From: Cardinalis cardinalis | Taxonomy: Eukaryota; Chordata; Aves; Passeriformes; Cardinalidae | DNA length: 64,000 nucleotides | Reading direction: 5' to 3' | Assembly (NCBI GenBank): GCA_014549065.1 | Contig: JACDOX010000015.1 | Coordinates: 2,396,594 to 2,460,593 of the forward strand | Shown: one piece after another, positions 35,701 through 49,400 of the stretch | How positions within the stretch are numbered: position 1 is the stretch's first letter | Layout of the letters: every line of letters begins with the position of its first letter | Program-made: the position numbers and the translations under genes | The notes under the pieces: model-generated | Database searches by the model: none | Told to the model about the DNA's origin: nothing | Seen by the model: only the letters and a program-made list of their open reading frames with translations

Positions 35701-38700
35701 GATCACAGGGAGCCAAAAAGACAATTAGTAAAAGGGAGAAAAAGAAGGAAAATTATTTTCCAGGCTGGTTTCCATGTTTCAGCTAAAGGGAGAAAAATTG
35801 TGCAGCCAAGTCCTAAACCCCAGTAATGAGGGATTGCTGTTGGAAAGTGTGATGTGGCCTTAAACACATAAATCACGCTGCTCTAATATTTAATATGAAT
35901 TTCAAATATATGATGCACAGGAGCCTTGCAGTCACAAACCCATGATCATTTTTATGTCTGCACAGGTGTCAATGGAGCTTCATGACCAATCCTATGGATT
36001 AAACCTTAATTTCCTGCTTATAAAGTTGGGTGATACAGCAAAGGCCCTAGGATGATTCTGTAGAAATAGACAAGTCACCTCAAAACTTACTTTTAGAAAG
36101 AGCCTACAGCTCATCCAACCTGAGTCTGCCTGGTGTATCAGGAGTTGCTCACACTCCGTTTGTAATATCTGTGTAGAGGGGGATATCTTAAATAGGAACT
36201 TTTGTGAGCTGGGAAGCCAAGCACACCTTCTCCACCTCCTTCCTTCCCATGCAGACTACTCTACCTAGCAGTCATCAGCTCTGGTGACGGACAAACATGC
36301 AAAGCTCACTTTCCTACCATGTAGTGTGTCTCTTTTAAAATGCTGCATATCTGCAGCTTGACTGCAATAGCTGGTCCCAACACTGGGCCCTCAAACATAT
36401 ATTTACATAATGAGCTAAGCCAGTAAAACCTTTGTCTGTGCTGATCTTGTGATCCTGTGAAACACTGAGCCTCCAACGCTCCCAGGAGCTGAAATAAGGG
36501 TTGAAGATGTAGTTTTAGAGGATTATGTTCCTATTTACGTTATGTACTGTTGATGTCTCCAAGTTACTTCTACATCTCATTTTTAAACAAAAAGGCTTTT
36601 AAATTATGTAAATATCTTGGGAAATTAAGCNCTTATTTTTTTTCTCCAAGCAGTCACACTAATTTTCCAGCACTGTGACACTTGCCAGGGAGCAGGAGGT
36701 TTGGGTGCTGGTGAGCTGGCAACTTCCCACCCTCAGCAAATGTTCTTTAAGAGCCTAATAACAAAAAGGGCACAGAGCACTGTGAGGACGCTACGCCAAG
36801 TACCAGCATTACTCATCCCATGATCAAATGTTTTGAAGATTTAAGGGTCTGTTTTGTTCTTTCCCTCCAGCATATGTGCTTCAGCCAGCTCTTCACATCT
36901 GAGTTAAAGAGGCACTGGATCATTTCTGTCTGCAAGGGGAAACTGAGCCTTGCTGCATGGGTGCCACACTGAGGCTGCATCCAAATGCTGCAGTGTCCTA
37001 GAGCTCAGTACCGTCCCTGTAGCCCACATTTATTTTGGTGTGACAAGCAGGAAGCATCAAATTGTTACCAGTTTAATTGTGTAGCTTGAACCTGCGTCTC
37101 TTTCTCACCCTCCAAAGTGGGTCAGTTCAGTAATTTGGTGCCTCTGGAGCATTTCCTGTTTCTCTAGAGGGAGAATGCAATTCAAGTGAAGGCAGCCAAG
37201 GCCAGACAAGTCAGACCACATCCCATGTCTATCACAGGGATGAGCTTCATGTACAGTTTTGAAATAGTGCCAAAATTTCCCTAATCCCTGACACCTGCTT
37301 CTGTGTTTTCTATTTGCTAGAGGTTATATGGAGGAGGAGGCAGAGCATCCTTAGTGTGAACATGCCAAGACTTTACTGACTTGTATTCACTTAATAAATC
37401 TGCCCACGCTTCATGAAGTCTTCCCTTTTCAACATCTCAGTTCTAAGAGGGAAAGAGTTAAATGACTGCTTGCAGCTTATGAGATGACCCTTATGAATTT
37501 CAGGTCAGAATTGACAAGGTGTCATTTAAAATAAACAAACACCAAGCAACAAGAGTTGACAGTTGAGCCCTGGGACCACATTCTTGGCTTTTTGGTGGTA
37601 GGGAGCCTTCGTGCTCTGGCAAAAAGTTGAAGTGTGGAATTCCTGCAGAATTACGTACTAAATCTGCAGGAGTACAGAGGTCACCATGAAGGGTGTTATT
37701 TTACTGAATACCAGAGGAATTAAGAATGATCAGCCAAACAGGCTAAAGTTTTGTCATTTAGATAAATATTTATAAGAGAATATATTTTTCTTTTGTCTTT
37801 CTTTTCTACTTAGTTTGCAGCAGTTATGCACAAAATTTGTGCTCAGTCTCTTACAAGTGAAGGAAGGCAGAGTTTGAACTAAATTCTAGTCTCATTTATG
37901 CTGCTGGTTGTTGGGAATAATAGATATGAGCCCTGAATCAGGCCCTTCCTTCCATAACCCAGGGTGAACTCAAGTTGTGGAGTTTCCATGTAAATTTCTT
38001 TTCAGGTCAGAGTGTGAAACTACTCAGGGGAGGGAAAGAGAGCTGGCCCATACTCTNTATATTTCAGATCAACTTACTGTACTTTCAGATAAACATTTTA
38101 GAAAGTGAACAACTGAAGCTGAGTTCTGTCTCTCACACATGAAAATGACTTTATAACTCAAACCTTGGAGAAAATTTTGAATCATGCATGTGTTAGTCAG
38201 TGCAGTGTATTCATGTACATGATGTAAGTGTATAAACCTGTTACATAAGTTGACACTGAGCTGCCCTCTAGAATACACAGCTTGCACAAGGAACCAGGCC
38301 TACTCCAACTAATATTAATATCCTCAGGTTTATCAAAGTGGTTTGAGAAGCTTAATTGGCATTGCAAAACAAATCTAAATTCTAGAATGAAAGGCATTTT
38401 GGGAAGGTGTAGTGATGTTAAAAGATTTTATTCCTCAGATACTGTGAAATATGTAGGAATCCACTGGAGCAGTTCTCTGCAAACACAGCTGTACTGTCCA
38501 GAAACAGGCACTGCAGTTGGACAGACACTCTCGTTTGCCTGTTGTAGAAATATTTTGGTAGAAACTGTGATAGTCAGAAGNGTCATCTACAGTCACCAAA
38601 GAGATCTGTTACTGCAGTAAAAACTTAGCTGTGAGTCACTTACTCTTCCAGCAGTGAGGGATTAAAAGCAAGAACTAAAGCTTGCTCTAGGATCAGAAGT

Positions 38701-41700
38701 AAATGCTTTGGAGTTCAGGNTCAGAAGCATGCTGCAATGTCCCAGGTTACTACTTACATGACAGTGCAACATCTCATCCCCAGACAGTATCTTCTAAATT
38801 GATATTCTTTATCATAGGCTATAGTGTGTCACTTTCCTGGAAAAATCTCTGTTTCAGAGGACTGGTAATTCTACCTGATTTCTGCTTATTTTTTCCACTA
38901 GTTACTTGTCTCCTTNTTTATAAAAATATGCTTAGCTCTGTCCCAAACACATTTAATTTCCGAAAGAAAGCAGTGGGTCTTTTTATGAATTTGTCTGTTA
39001 CAAATAAGAGTTATTTGATCNTTCACTAATAAAATATATTTTTCAGACCATGAGAAATTCTTGTCCTTCTTTTCTGAAGCCTTTACAATTTCCTGACAGG
39101 TTTCTGAAAGGAAGGATATCAGAACTGGGCACCATATTCTAGTGACAATCTCACTAATGCCCTAGAGATTCACTTAACCACTTCCTGCTGTCAGCAACTG
39201 AATTATTGTTATTAAAACCTGAACACACCAGAGAATAATCCAGCATCTTCTGCTTGTGCAGAAGAATCACAATGTGGAAAATTATTGCAAACCATGCTGC
39301 AAATGCTATTAAGGACTAGCACTCCCCACCAATACTTTTTCTATTATATTTTAAGAATATTTTGTGGACTTCAGTTTAATCCACTTCCAAGATACATTAT
39401 ATTTTTTATCTGCAATAGATGATGTCTAGGTAAAATTAAAGGAATCTTTCACCCCACATTCCAGCTCACCCCATCCCATCCCANCCTCCAAACACACTCT
39501 CCATCCTGAGCTCTGGAAGCAGAAAGCCCACTTCTCAGCTGGTACCTGCCTTGCTCACATTACTCAGAATTGGTTCTGGGACATTCCATTCTCCTTTTTG
39601 TAAGGACTTTNGATTCTTGTCTAAAAGAGGAAACCACGAAACGAACTAAAACTTACTCGCAAATCCCTTTTTTGGCTGCTATGTGAAGAGGTAACAGGCC
39701 ATCCTTATTGGCTTTGTTAGCATCTGCTCCTTGGGACAAAAGAAACTCCACAATGGGGACGTGTCCATTTTTACAGGCTTCATAAAGAGCAGAGGCGTTA
39801 TCACTGGCTTGTGTGTTTATATCAGCACCTAGGAAGGAAGAAACCCTTTTAGCACTGAAAAGTTAAAGTGAGATGGGAGGAACATACACTTTGAATGAAC
39901 ACTTACATTTCCATGACACTGGAGCTATGAAACGTGCTGGATGGGGATGTGAACACAGTCATATCACAGGTGGCACAGTCATATCAGTTATATACCTTTA
40001 TATAATAGATTTACATTGGTCTGTAATATGAGGGGTATTTTATGAGGGACAGTTTATCATGGGTGGCAACTATTAAGTCCCAGACATGAATCCAGGCTCC
40101 ATTCAGCTCAAAGGTAAAAAAAAAAATAAAAAAAATTGGGCTGTTCTTCATATGGCATGGCCTTTCTTTCAAACACAGTAATTCCATTAATATTTATGTG
40201 TTTACACTATATATATACTNTTCCTCAGCAGGAGTTTGGATTAGATTATCTCAATAGGTGCTCTCCAAAATTCTATGGATATCTATTTATGCTGCATATT
40301 TATTTATATTTATCATTTATACACTATATAGTCACACTGTAAGTATTACACAGATTTATAGTATTTATACTTCTTTTTAATTTTGGTATGTATCCAGGCT
40401 AAAATAATACTCTATAAAATGACATTTGCATGGTGCTGATCAACAATTCTAAGGTTTTATTTGGGAGTGCCTTAATCAATGAATACTGCATTTCAAAACT
40501 CAGCACCTGAGGCCGTATTTCTTCACCTCATGAGGGCTGCAGTTAGGCTTCAAATGGTAAGTTTTACGACAAAAAAGAGAAATATTACCAACAAACTACT
40601 AGACTATTTGGTAATTTCTTTCTTGGGCTCTAATGTGTACTTTGCTTAATAAATAACATGCAAGTATAAACCAAGACAATACATTTTGTGCCATAAACAA
40701 TATGGAATCTAGCTTTTTCTGCTGTAGATATTTAAGGCCCTTAGGCCTGGATTTTGGCTGTCATATACTGTACCATGGTGTTCTCAGGAAGGCTGCTCTA
40801 TGTGTATCCTAAATGGGAATGACAGTTCACTGGAGTTTTGCTTTTAAACTCCAGTAAAGAAACTGATCAGTCTTCTGTTTGATCATGAGAACTCCCTGCC
40901 AATGAGAGCATTTCCCTGGGCTCTCACCCTAAGCTGAAACATCTGTGTTGTGTTTGGCCCTTTGAAGATGCTGTAGCTGGAAACATCAGGAGAATTACAG
41001 TGACAAAACATAACACAGGACTACGTTCCTAATAAGAAAGAAATCCTTTTTATGATGAAAATTGTTCATCACAAACAATGAATGATATAATTCCTGGGAT
41101 GCTCAGAAGAGCTTTTCAGGGCTTGAAACAATTGGACAGTTTTGTTGGATGTTTTCTTGTGTATTTTTCTCAAAATTGAACTTTAAGGAAATCTTAATAC
41201 CTATCTAATTTGAAACACAAATCACATTCTGGCTTAGTTTCTTAAGTCATAGGCATCATGATGGACTAACTGGTCATACAAAACTCTGACAAGATTAGCT
41301 GGGCAGTAGAGCACAATTTTTGTTTCCCAATTCTCATATAGTTTTTAAACATACTAATTTTTTCATAAGTTTTTCTTATCTTCATCACTGGTAAACTCTT
41401 GTTTTTGCAAGTGCAGGACCCAAGTCTTACCTACATTGAAGATACCAGTCCATTGCGAAAATAAAATATGCCTCAGAATAGTAGTGAAGTGTATTGTGCT
41501 TATTGTAAAGCTGTTTACATGAGTGGTTTAGTGTAAATTAGATTAAAATTCACTCTGTTTATATGTTTGAACATAGGGAGAGTGAGTCTGCTACTATTTG
41601 ATATAAACCCATAAACTCTACAGCAGTACTTTATCAATTTTCAGAGGATGCATTATGAGGACAGCTAACCTTGCCCATCACTGCACATGTTCGTGAGCAG

Positions 41701-43411
41701 ATGGGGTTGGCTGAAGTTCAACTTCTATTACCACCTGCAGCTGCCTTTTATGACTGACTGGATTTTGAGCTACATGTGAGCAGCATTACGGGTTTAGAAA
41801 GCTGTTAGGAAATGCAGTCAGACAGCACCACAGGACTTCTCAAAGTAGGTGACCATGAATGAATGCTGAAGAAGCACATGTGTCTAGACCATGCTCTGTG
41901 AAAGACCCTACCCAGTTCCACCATCAGGAGCAGCAGGGTCTTAGTGCCTCTGCAGGCTAGGCCTGGCCTCCAGAGACATACAAACTGAGCCAAGGAGAAT
42001 CACTGGGAAACTCTGAATTATTAACAATTAAATGAATAGATGTGTGTGAACTGTACTCACCACATCTTGCAAGGTATCTCAAAGCCTCCAACTGCCCACT
42101 CTCAGCTGCCACAAATAAGGAAGTGATCCCGTAGGCATTTGCTGACTCAATCTTGGCACCCCCTTTCACAAGGATATCAATGATCTCCAGGTCGTTTCGG
42201 GAGACAGCCTCATGGAGCGCGGTCCATCCCCGATTGCAGCGATGGTTGGTGTCTGCATTGTACTGCACCAGCAGTCTTGCAGCCTCTGCATTCTTGCGCT
42301 CACAAGCTGTTTTAGAAAAAAGGGAAGAGACTAGGACAGGCTTTTGAAAATATTCTGGGTGTTGTGTATCTGTTTCATGCAGCCCCAGGCAATATCATAC
42401 AAGTAGGCCATAGTAAGACCAATTATCCATTTAGGTCTATATAAGAGCAAAGGCTTCTGCCAAGTGACATTGTNTGAGTCTCAGAAAGGATGTGACACTG
42501 AAGCCAGTCTTCAGCTGGACCTGGCTAAGTGTCCTGTGCAGGGCTTGTGTCAAGTCTGGTACTGGGGGAATCCAGCCCAGCACCTTTGTGCCAACAGGAA
42601 ACCACAGTGACACAGTGAGGTGAAAAGGTGCAGGAAGTAATTTATGAAGAACAACTATGTAAGAGAAATCACATGACATGAACACTTTCTTTCCAAATTC
42701 TGTGCAAACTGACTCTTTATCTTACTGCCATGGACTGCAGATAAAGCTCTATGTAGACAAGAAAATATAAAAAGCTCAAACCAACAGTTGTGTGAGTTAG
42801 TAGCACTTTCTCAATTTATAGTTCATGACCCTCCGAGTTAAATATAGTTTCTTAATAATTAATATAATTTTGTTGATTTTTATTCTACCAATTACCCATA
42901 GCTTTTTGAATCCCATATCTTGGGGCCTCCCTTGCACCTTAATGGCAGGACTGCAACCTAAAGGTATGTAGGATGGGTAGCTACATGGAAAAACCCCAGT
43001 TAGCAACTGTTGTAAAATGTACAGAAGAGAAACATATTTCATAGCAATTAGTTTTTTCCTTGAAATAATAGTGTCTTTTTCTCACAGAGATCCCACCTTT
43101 TAGTTTTGATTCTTCTTAGCAATAGCTCCATAGNGTTCTCCCCCATAAACAGGTGTCACTCATATACTGAAAGCAACTATGTAATTAGACATTTCTGTAA
43201 TTATCTATCCATAGCTCTGCAGAGTTTAATTTGCTTACAGATGATATGATGATTATTTTTTTATGACAGTCTTTTTAACTCATTTTTGTTGTTGTTGCTG
43301 TTTTAGGATACTGTAGAAGAGATTGCATCAAGGCTAGCCCATTCTTAATAACAATTCTTTGGCTAAAGGGTGTTTTCATATAATTTTTGTTGTGATTATT
43401 ATTACTATGCG

Positions 43412-43447
<36 letters not shown>

Positions 43448-46400
43448 AACCATTACTGTGTCTTTAGTGCACAGCTGAACAGCCTTTCCCATGTCAACTA
43501 AAAGCCAGTATTTTAAAATAAAAGTATTTTAAAAGCAGCCGTAATGCTAGACATCCAAAGTTGGAGGCAAGATTGCTATTTTAACCTGTAATATATGTTT
43601 TAGTGTTTTAGAGTGCTAAAAACTTTCATGGCAGGAGCAAAGAAGATTGGACATGAAGGTGTGAGAGGTCTCCTCTGAGTGTTTGTGATATCATGGATAT
43701 ATTGCTAGTCAGCTAAAATAAAAAAGTGTTCTCTCCAACCAGCAGCAAGGTAATATGTCTGTGTTAAATGCTTTATCTTCCTCACTGAATTGTTTATAAT
43801 TGTATGACTCTCCTATAGCACACAGCCTGGCCTGACCCCCACAGTATATGAATCACTGGCATGTCTACAGTTGCTGTGTGTGGAGTCCTCCCCATGTTGT
43901 CCATCTCTTGTACATCTAACAGCTGTTTAGGCCCTACTGTTCAGCAGAGCATACATAGCCCGTCACTGGCCAGCTTGCTGCAAGTCTGNGACATTGCTGT
44001 GCTTAGGGCCCCACTGAGAATGTCCCTCACTCTCAGCACCCCATCACAGCCTGCAGGACAGCTGCTATTTCTGTCTACAGAGACAGGATGAGATAAAAGG
44101 CCATGGCATGGCAGGTCAGGCATGGGAGATAGAGGACTACCACAGGGAAGCAGAAAACAAGAGCTCATCCCTGACTTTCAGCACCTCATCACAAGAGATC
44201 CTGCAGTTCTGCCTTGGTGATGCCAGCAGAGCTCGGCACCTCTGTGCGAGCAGCTCCTCACCTTTGTAGAGCGGCGTTTCTCTGGCCTTGTTGGAGATGT
44301 CGGGCTCAGCCCCAGCCTGCAGCAGGGTGAGCAGGCAGTCCAGGTTGCCCCGGCTGGTGGCCAGGTACAGAGCAGTCTCCTCATTGAGGGTGCGCTGGTC
44401 GATGGTGCCTGGGTACGCTGGGGAGGAACGGGGAGCCCNGAGTCATTGTGGCACGTAGTGCAAAGGATCTGCAGCACCACCACCCTTCCAAATCCTTGAG
44501 GGTTTCAATTTTTACTGTTTATTCATTTCCATAAGCAGTGTAATATACTAATATTAGGAATATATAGGAATATTATATATATACATATTCCTAATAAATA
44601 TTTTATATATTTATAAAATCCTAATATATATTTTTATATATTCCTAATATATAGGAATATACTAATGCATATAGTAAAATATATACATTATATATATATA
44701 TAAACACTAATATATATATATAAAATGTATATTAATATTCTGTTACTATAACTCAGTATCAAAACCTGTCTTCAGTTTAGATGAAAATGTCCAGCTTTGG
44801 CCACTAGTGAGGCAGAAAGTTGTTGAGCAACTGTTCTTCCTCTGAAGTTTGAAAACAAACTACAGTTATTAACTTCAAGCACCAGCAAAGAGATGCTGGG
44901 TTGGATCTCCCCCCAGGGGAAAAGGGGGTTATTCCTGTCAGCTTGCAGCAGCCAAGCAGCTCATAACAGGAGAGAGCTCAGCATCAAGGCTGCATGAGAA
45001 ATGCAGNGCTTGGCAGAATCTATCTCATATCACTTTCTCCCAAATATCCTAACTTTTAGAGGCTTCAGTCTGGAAACCTACTTTCCAAGAGAAGATGAAA
45101 TTAGTATACAGGCAGGGAGGTTGGAAAGAAGCTTTATACACAGCCCCAGGCTAGGATTGAAATACTGCTAATTTGGCCTTTTAGTTTATTCATGTTCTTC
45201 TTTTCCCTTTTGTAATTAGTTTTAACTTCACTGACCTTTTTGCAGCAGGCTCAGGCAGCCCACTTGGCCATAGTATGCAGCTTCATGGAGGGGTATCCAG
45301 CCATCCTTATTAGGTANAGAAAGGTTTTTTCCTGATTTCATCATGTTGAATACTGCTTTTTCATCTCCATCCCTGATTGCTGCCACTACAGGGTCAATTT
45401 CTCTATAAAATAAGATTAAAACTTGGTTATTCTTTCCTTCATTACTGAGAAGCTTTCTGCAGCAACGTCACCATTTTATTTGCCCAAAAGAGTGAGCCCC
45501 TGCAGCCTACATAGCACGTATTTATACAGTGAGACACCACAGGGCCTGTAAAGGTAAAATTTGTCTTCTCTAATTTTGTTCCTGTCAGCAGATCAGAAGA
45601 ATCACTGTTTGGAGGTACTGATCACTCTCCTCAGAATGTAAGGGAACTACGTAGGTGTAACAAATGTCTGACACAAACACTTGTATTTTAGGTGTCAGGA
45701 GTTGAGGAAGACTGGCTCTGACATTGCTCTATACACTGTGGAGTGTCCATGACTGTGATAATTGCATTACCACACTGTCCCACATGGCATGGTGCTTCCA
45801 TATGAGATCTTTCAAATAAGATCAGCTTTGAAGAGNATTACCCCTGCTCATCCTTGAAGAAATTTTTGGATTTGATTTGTGGGTGGCTTTAACAGAAATT
45901 ATCAATAAATCTTACTCTTGTATTTTTAAGATACTTCTTATTTCTCACACAGTCTTGTTTTCAGAATTTAGCCAGTCCACTTATGGAGTAGGGAGAGCTT
46001 TGGTTAGAGCATGTGAACACTGGGGTGTTGGTCTTGGCTCTCCTTTCTCCATCCAGGGAGGACTGAAAAAATTCCACCTACCCAGCTCCCTCTGCCAAGC
46101 ATGCATTCCACACACTCCAGGCAGCAACCATTTCTCTGAGCTCTCTGAGTGTTTGCAGAGCAGGGCTGACCTGGGCACACCAGTCCTACTGCAGAGCAAC
46201 AGTGACAGCTCCTGTGAGTCTCCCCACACAGCAGGAGTCCCAACACTGCCTGACAGCCACTTTTCCCCAGGTCAGCAGCATCTGAACAGGACCTGCCACC
46301 CTCCTTCCACCCTTCTGAGGCTGCTGGTAGCATGGCAGAGGGAGGGAGCTGGGGAGCTCGTACCCTGAAGCCAAGGCAGGCAGGACCTTTGCCCATGCTG

Positions 46401-49400
46401 GGCAGCAGCTCGCTGCATGCTGGTGGGCTGTGCCTTCCAGTGTGGACATCTGCTTGGGCTCCAGCTNAGCTGTGCTGGGACAAGGCAGCCACAGCTTTGT
46501 TATTGTGAGGCACTAAATGACTAGATTCAGCACGAAGGAAGGAAGCACTTTACCAGTTCTAATGGGGACTTGCAAAAAATGAACGTGGGCTGTAGTTTCA
46601 GAGGCAGAAAACAAGAAGTTGCTGAAAGCACTGGAGCATTTGTGGTTTGAACTAACTCTACAGAGAAAATCTTGCAGTCCTGAAGACAGAGGAGAGAGGT
46701 GCATGTCTCAGTCTATTACCATTGCCAGGGCAGGAATACAGCATGTGATGGAGGTCATGCAGGCTAGTGATGATGGGAACAACCAGAAACTCCAGCTATG
46801 ACAAGAGGAAAGGCTAAAATACCACAACAGAGTGAGATCAGAGACAGAAAAATATGGGCAGGTCAGCACAGGAGTCCTCACAAAGCAGTGTACTGGTGCA
46901 ACCTCTGCACCTCGTGGGAGTTACAGGACCAGCGCTGAACTCTGTTGCCTTGGGGGGCTGGACAGACCAACAGTCTGAAACTCACACAGGTCTCACTAAT
47001 TTCAGTTTGCCCAAAGGCACAAAATCTATGCTATAAACACTGATATTAGCATTGAAAGAAGTCACAAAGCTGGTTTTCTGAGGATAAACTCAGGGCCAGG
47101 AGTGGAACAGGTGATCTCAACGCTTGTGCCAGAGAATGGGAAAAGACACCATTTCCCAAGTGAAATAGTACTTGGTGCCACCTGCTCCTTCTCTATAGCT
47201 GGAAGCAGTGATTTCAAGACAGTAGGGTCACAAAAATAGCAACACTGGAATGAGNAAAGATGTGGGACACAAGGCCAGGCATTTTGCCTGAGAAGATAAC
47301 AGCTAGAACAGGCAGCTGCTGTCCTGGCCACAGCCGCCTCGGGAGGAATCGACTGACCTTCTGATATCTGCTGGCTGGATGTCCCAGGGACACGGCTGCA
47401 TCTCCATACTGCTTAGGGTACCCTAGGGACTAAACCCAAGATTCCTAATTGTGTACATATAATGGAATTTTATACAGGTGTTGGAGCATTTCGTTGAAGT
47501 CTGCTGACAGCAACTATTGTCATTTTTGGCTGGGAGAGGAGGCGGAGGTGGAGGATCTTCATCTTTCAACACCTCTGGCACAAGGCTGCTGAAACCATCT
47601 GTTGTTCTGTACAAAAGCTCAAGTTACACATGTAGGGCTGTGACCTCAGGATCTGGGCACATGATATAATTACTGGTGCTTAATGAATTACTGCATGCCA
47701 GGTGGGCCATGGCAGAGGTCTGCACATGGGCTGGCTTGCAGCAAATGCAAGGTAAATCTCATTATCTGAGACCTCAGGGAAAGCAGGGAGGGTACCTTGG
47801 ATCTGTGCTGGGNTTAAAAATGTGTGAAGAATCAGTTACTATTCTGCTTAAGCTCTCAGATGTTGAATGAAGCAAACTTCTGTCGGGTTCCTTGACCTTA
47901 AATGATTCCTGAGTAAGATGAGGGGGTTTGCTGGACCAGGCTGCGGATGCTTTAGCCAAGAAAATTCCAGATCAGAACAGAAGGTTTAATGAATCTCCAT
48001 GTGAAATCCTTGTTTTCTGCCTGACTTATAGTTGGCTGTTACAAAAACCCACCACATTCTGCTGCCTGGATTTCATCAGCTATAGAAAATACAAGCATTA
48101 AAACTATGGAGGAAGTCTGAAGATATGAACAAATCTTAACCTTATAGGCAACTCAAAAGAACNACTGCATTTCAAAGACCAGTAGGCAAGATAATAAATA
48201 CCCCTTGCAGATGAGATGCATGGTGAGGTCAATTCTGAGTGTTGAAGAAGAGGTTCAGTGGAGCATGGAAAGGTTCAAGAAGCTCCTTCTTTTCCTGACA
48301 GCCTGGAGAGATGCAGGCAGGATGAAGGAACACCGCTTCCCCAGGTGAAGTGAAATATCATCTCTGCCTAGCTCTGAGACTAAGGCTGTAAAAATGCCAT
48401 CATGCTCTNCTAGGACTTCCCAGCCATATTTTTGCTCTACCTGGCAGCAGAGGAGGGCTAGTTTATCAGCCTTCTTGTACATTGAACTCTATGCAGCTAC
48501 CTGGTGGAGAAGAACAGCCTGCCCTCAAGTCTTCTACTGCATAAAAAAGGCATGCAAAGAGTGCAGAGCACCTAGTGAGGGGATGTGATTTCAGTGTGGC
48601 CAAGGGAAACTGGCAGGTGACAGGGATAAGGCAGGCTTCATGTTGTAGCAGGAAGAGGTTTTCACAAGGTCACAGAGTGCAGTGCCAGTGAAGGGCCAGG
48701 AACAGAGTCTGAATCAGCCAGGATGCAGTGGAAGGTGGGGCAGATTGTAGAGCTGGGTAAGAGGTGGAAGGAAGAAGAGTGGTGGAAGGNTAGTCCCTGC
48801 ATCCAGGGAGGGACTTGTAAGATGGATTAAACAAAATTTTTATTGGATAGATAGAAAAGGTGGGGAGTTGCTTTTCTGCAGGACACAGGGAAGTGCTGCC
48901 TGTAACACGTTACTCTTGTCATCTGATAGCTAAGGGCATGTATCTATTCTGCACTGCAGAGAACTGTTATAAACCTGTCANGGTCCACACATTTCCACTA
49001 CACACAGGCACTGGGACAGAGCTTGGGCCAATGTCTGCTTTTCTCATCCATGACTGTGTTCAACTAAGCTTATTTGCAGCCTCTTCCAATAGCAAAACAT
49101 GGCCAGGAGGATCAGCAAGCCAAGACAGTTTCCTCCTTGGACAAGTAAGCCCTCCTCTGTATGACTGGATAGCACAGGTATGGCTGGGAACAGGTATGGC
49201 ATCTTGGGACCATTTATAAAATACTTATTGGAAGGACTGGACTTTCTCACCTTGTTTATATACTGTGATACATTTCCCCCCTNCTTTTGCCCATTGCTGA
49301 GACCTGAACTTAATACCAGTGCAGTTACTATCAGCACCTGCCTGCCTCATCTATCCTGTTGATAAGTGAGCCAGCCTGTGTAAATTAACCACGGTGCAGG

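Noticed and set aside
47425..47590. Proline-rich stretch as the PRIMA1 attachment domain
   Set aside because: Flanking residues do not match PRIMA1, there is no signal peptide or membrane segment, and it lies inside ASB2.
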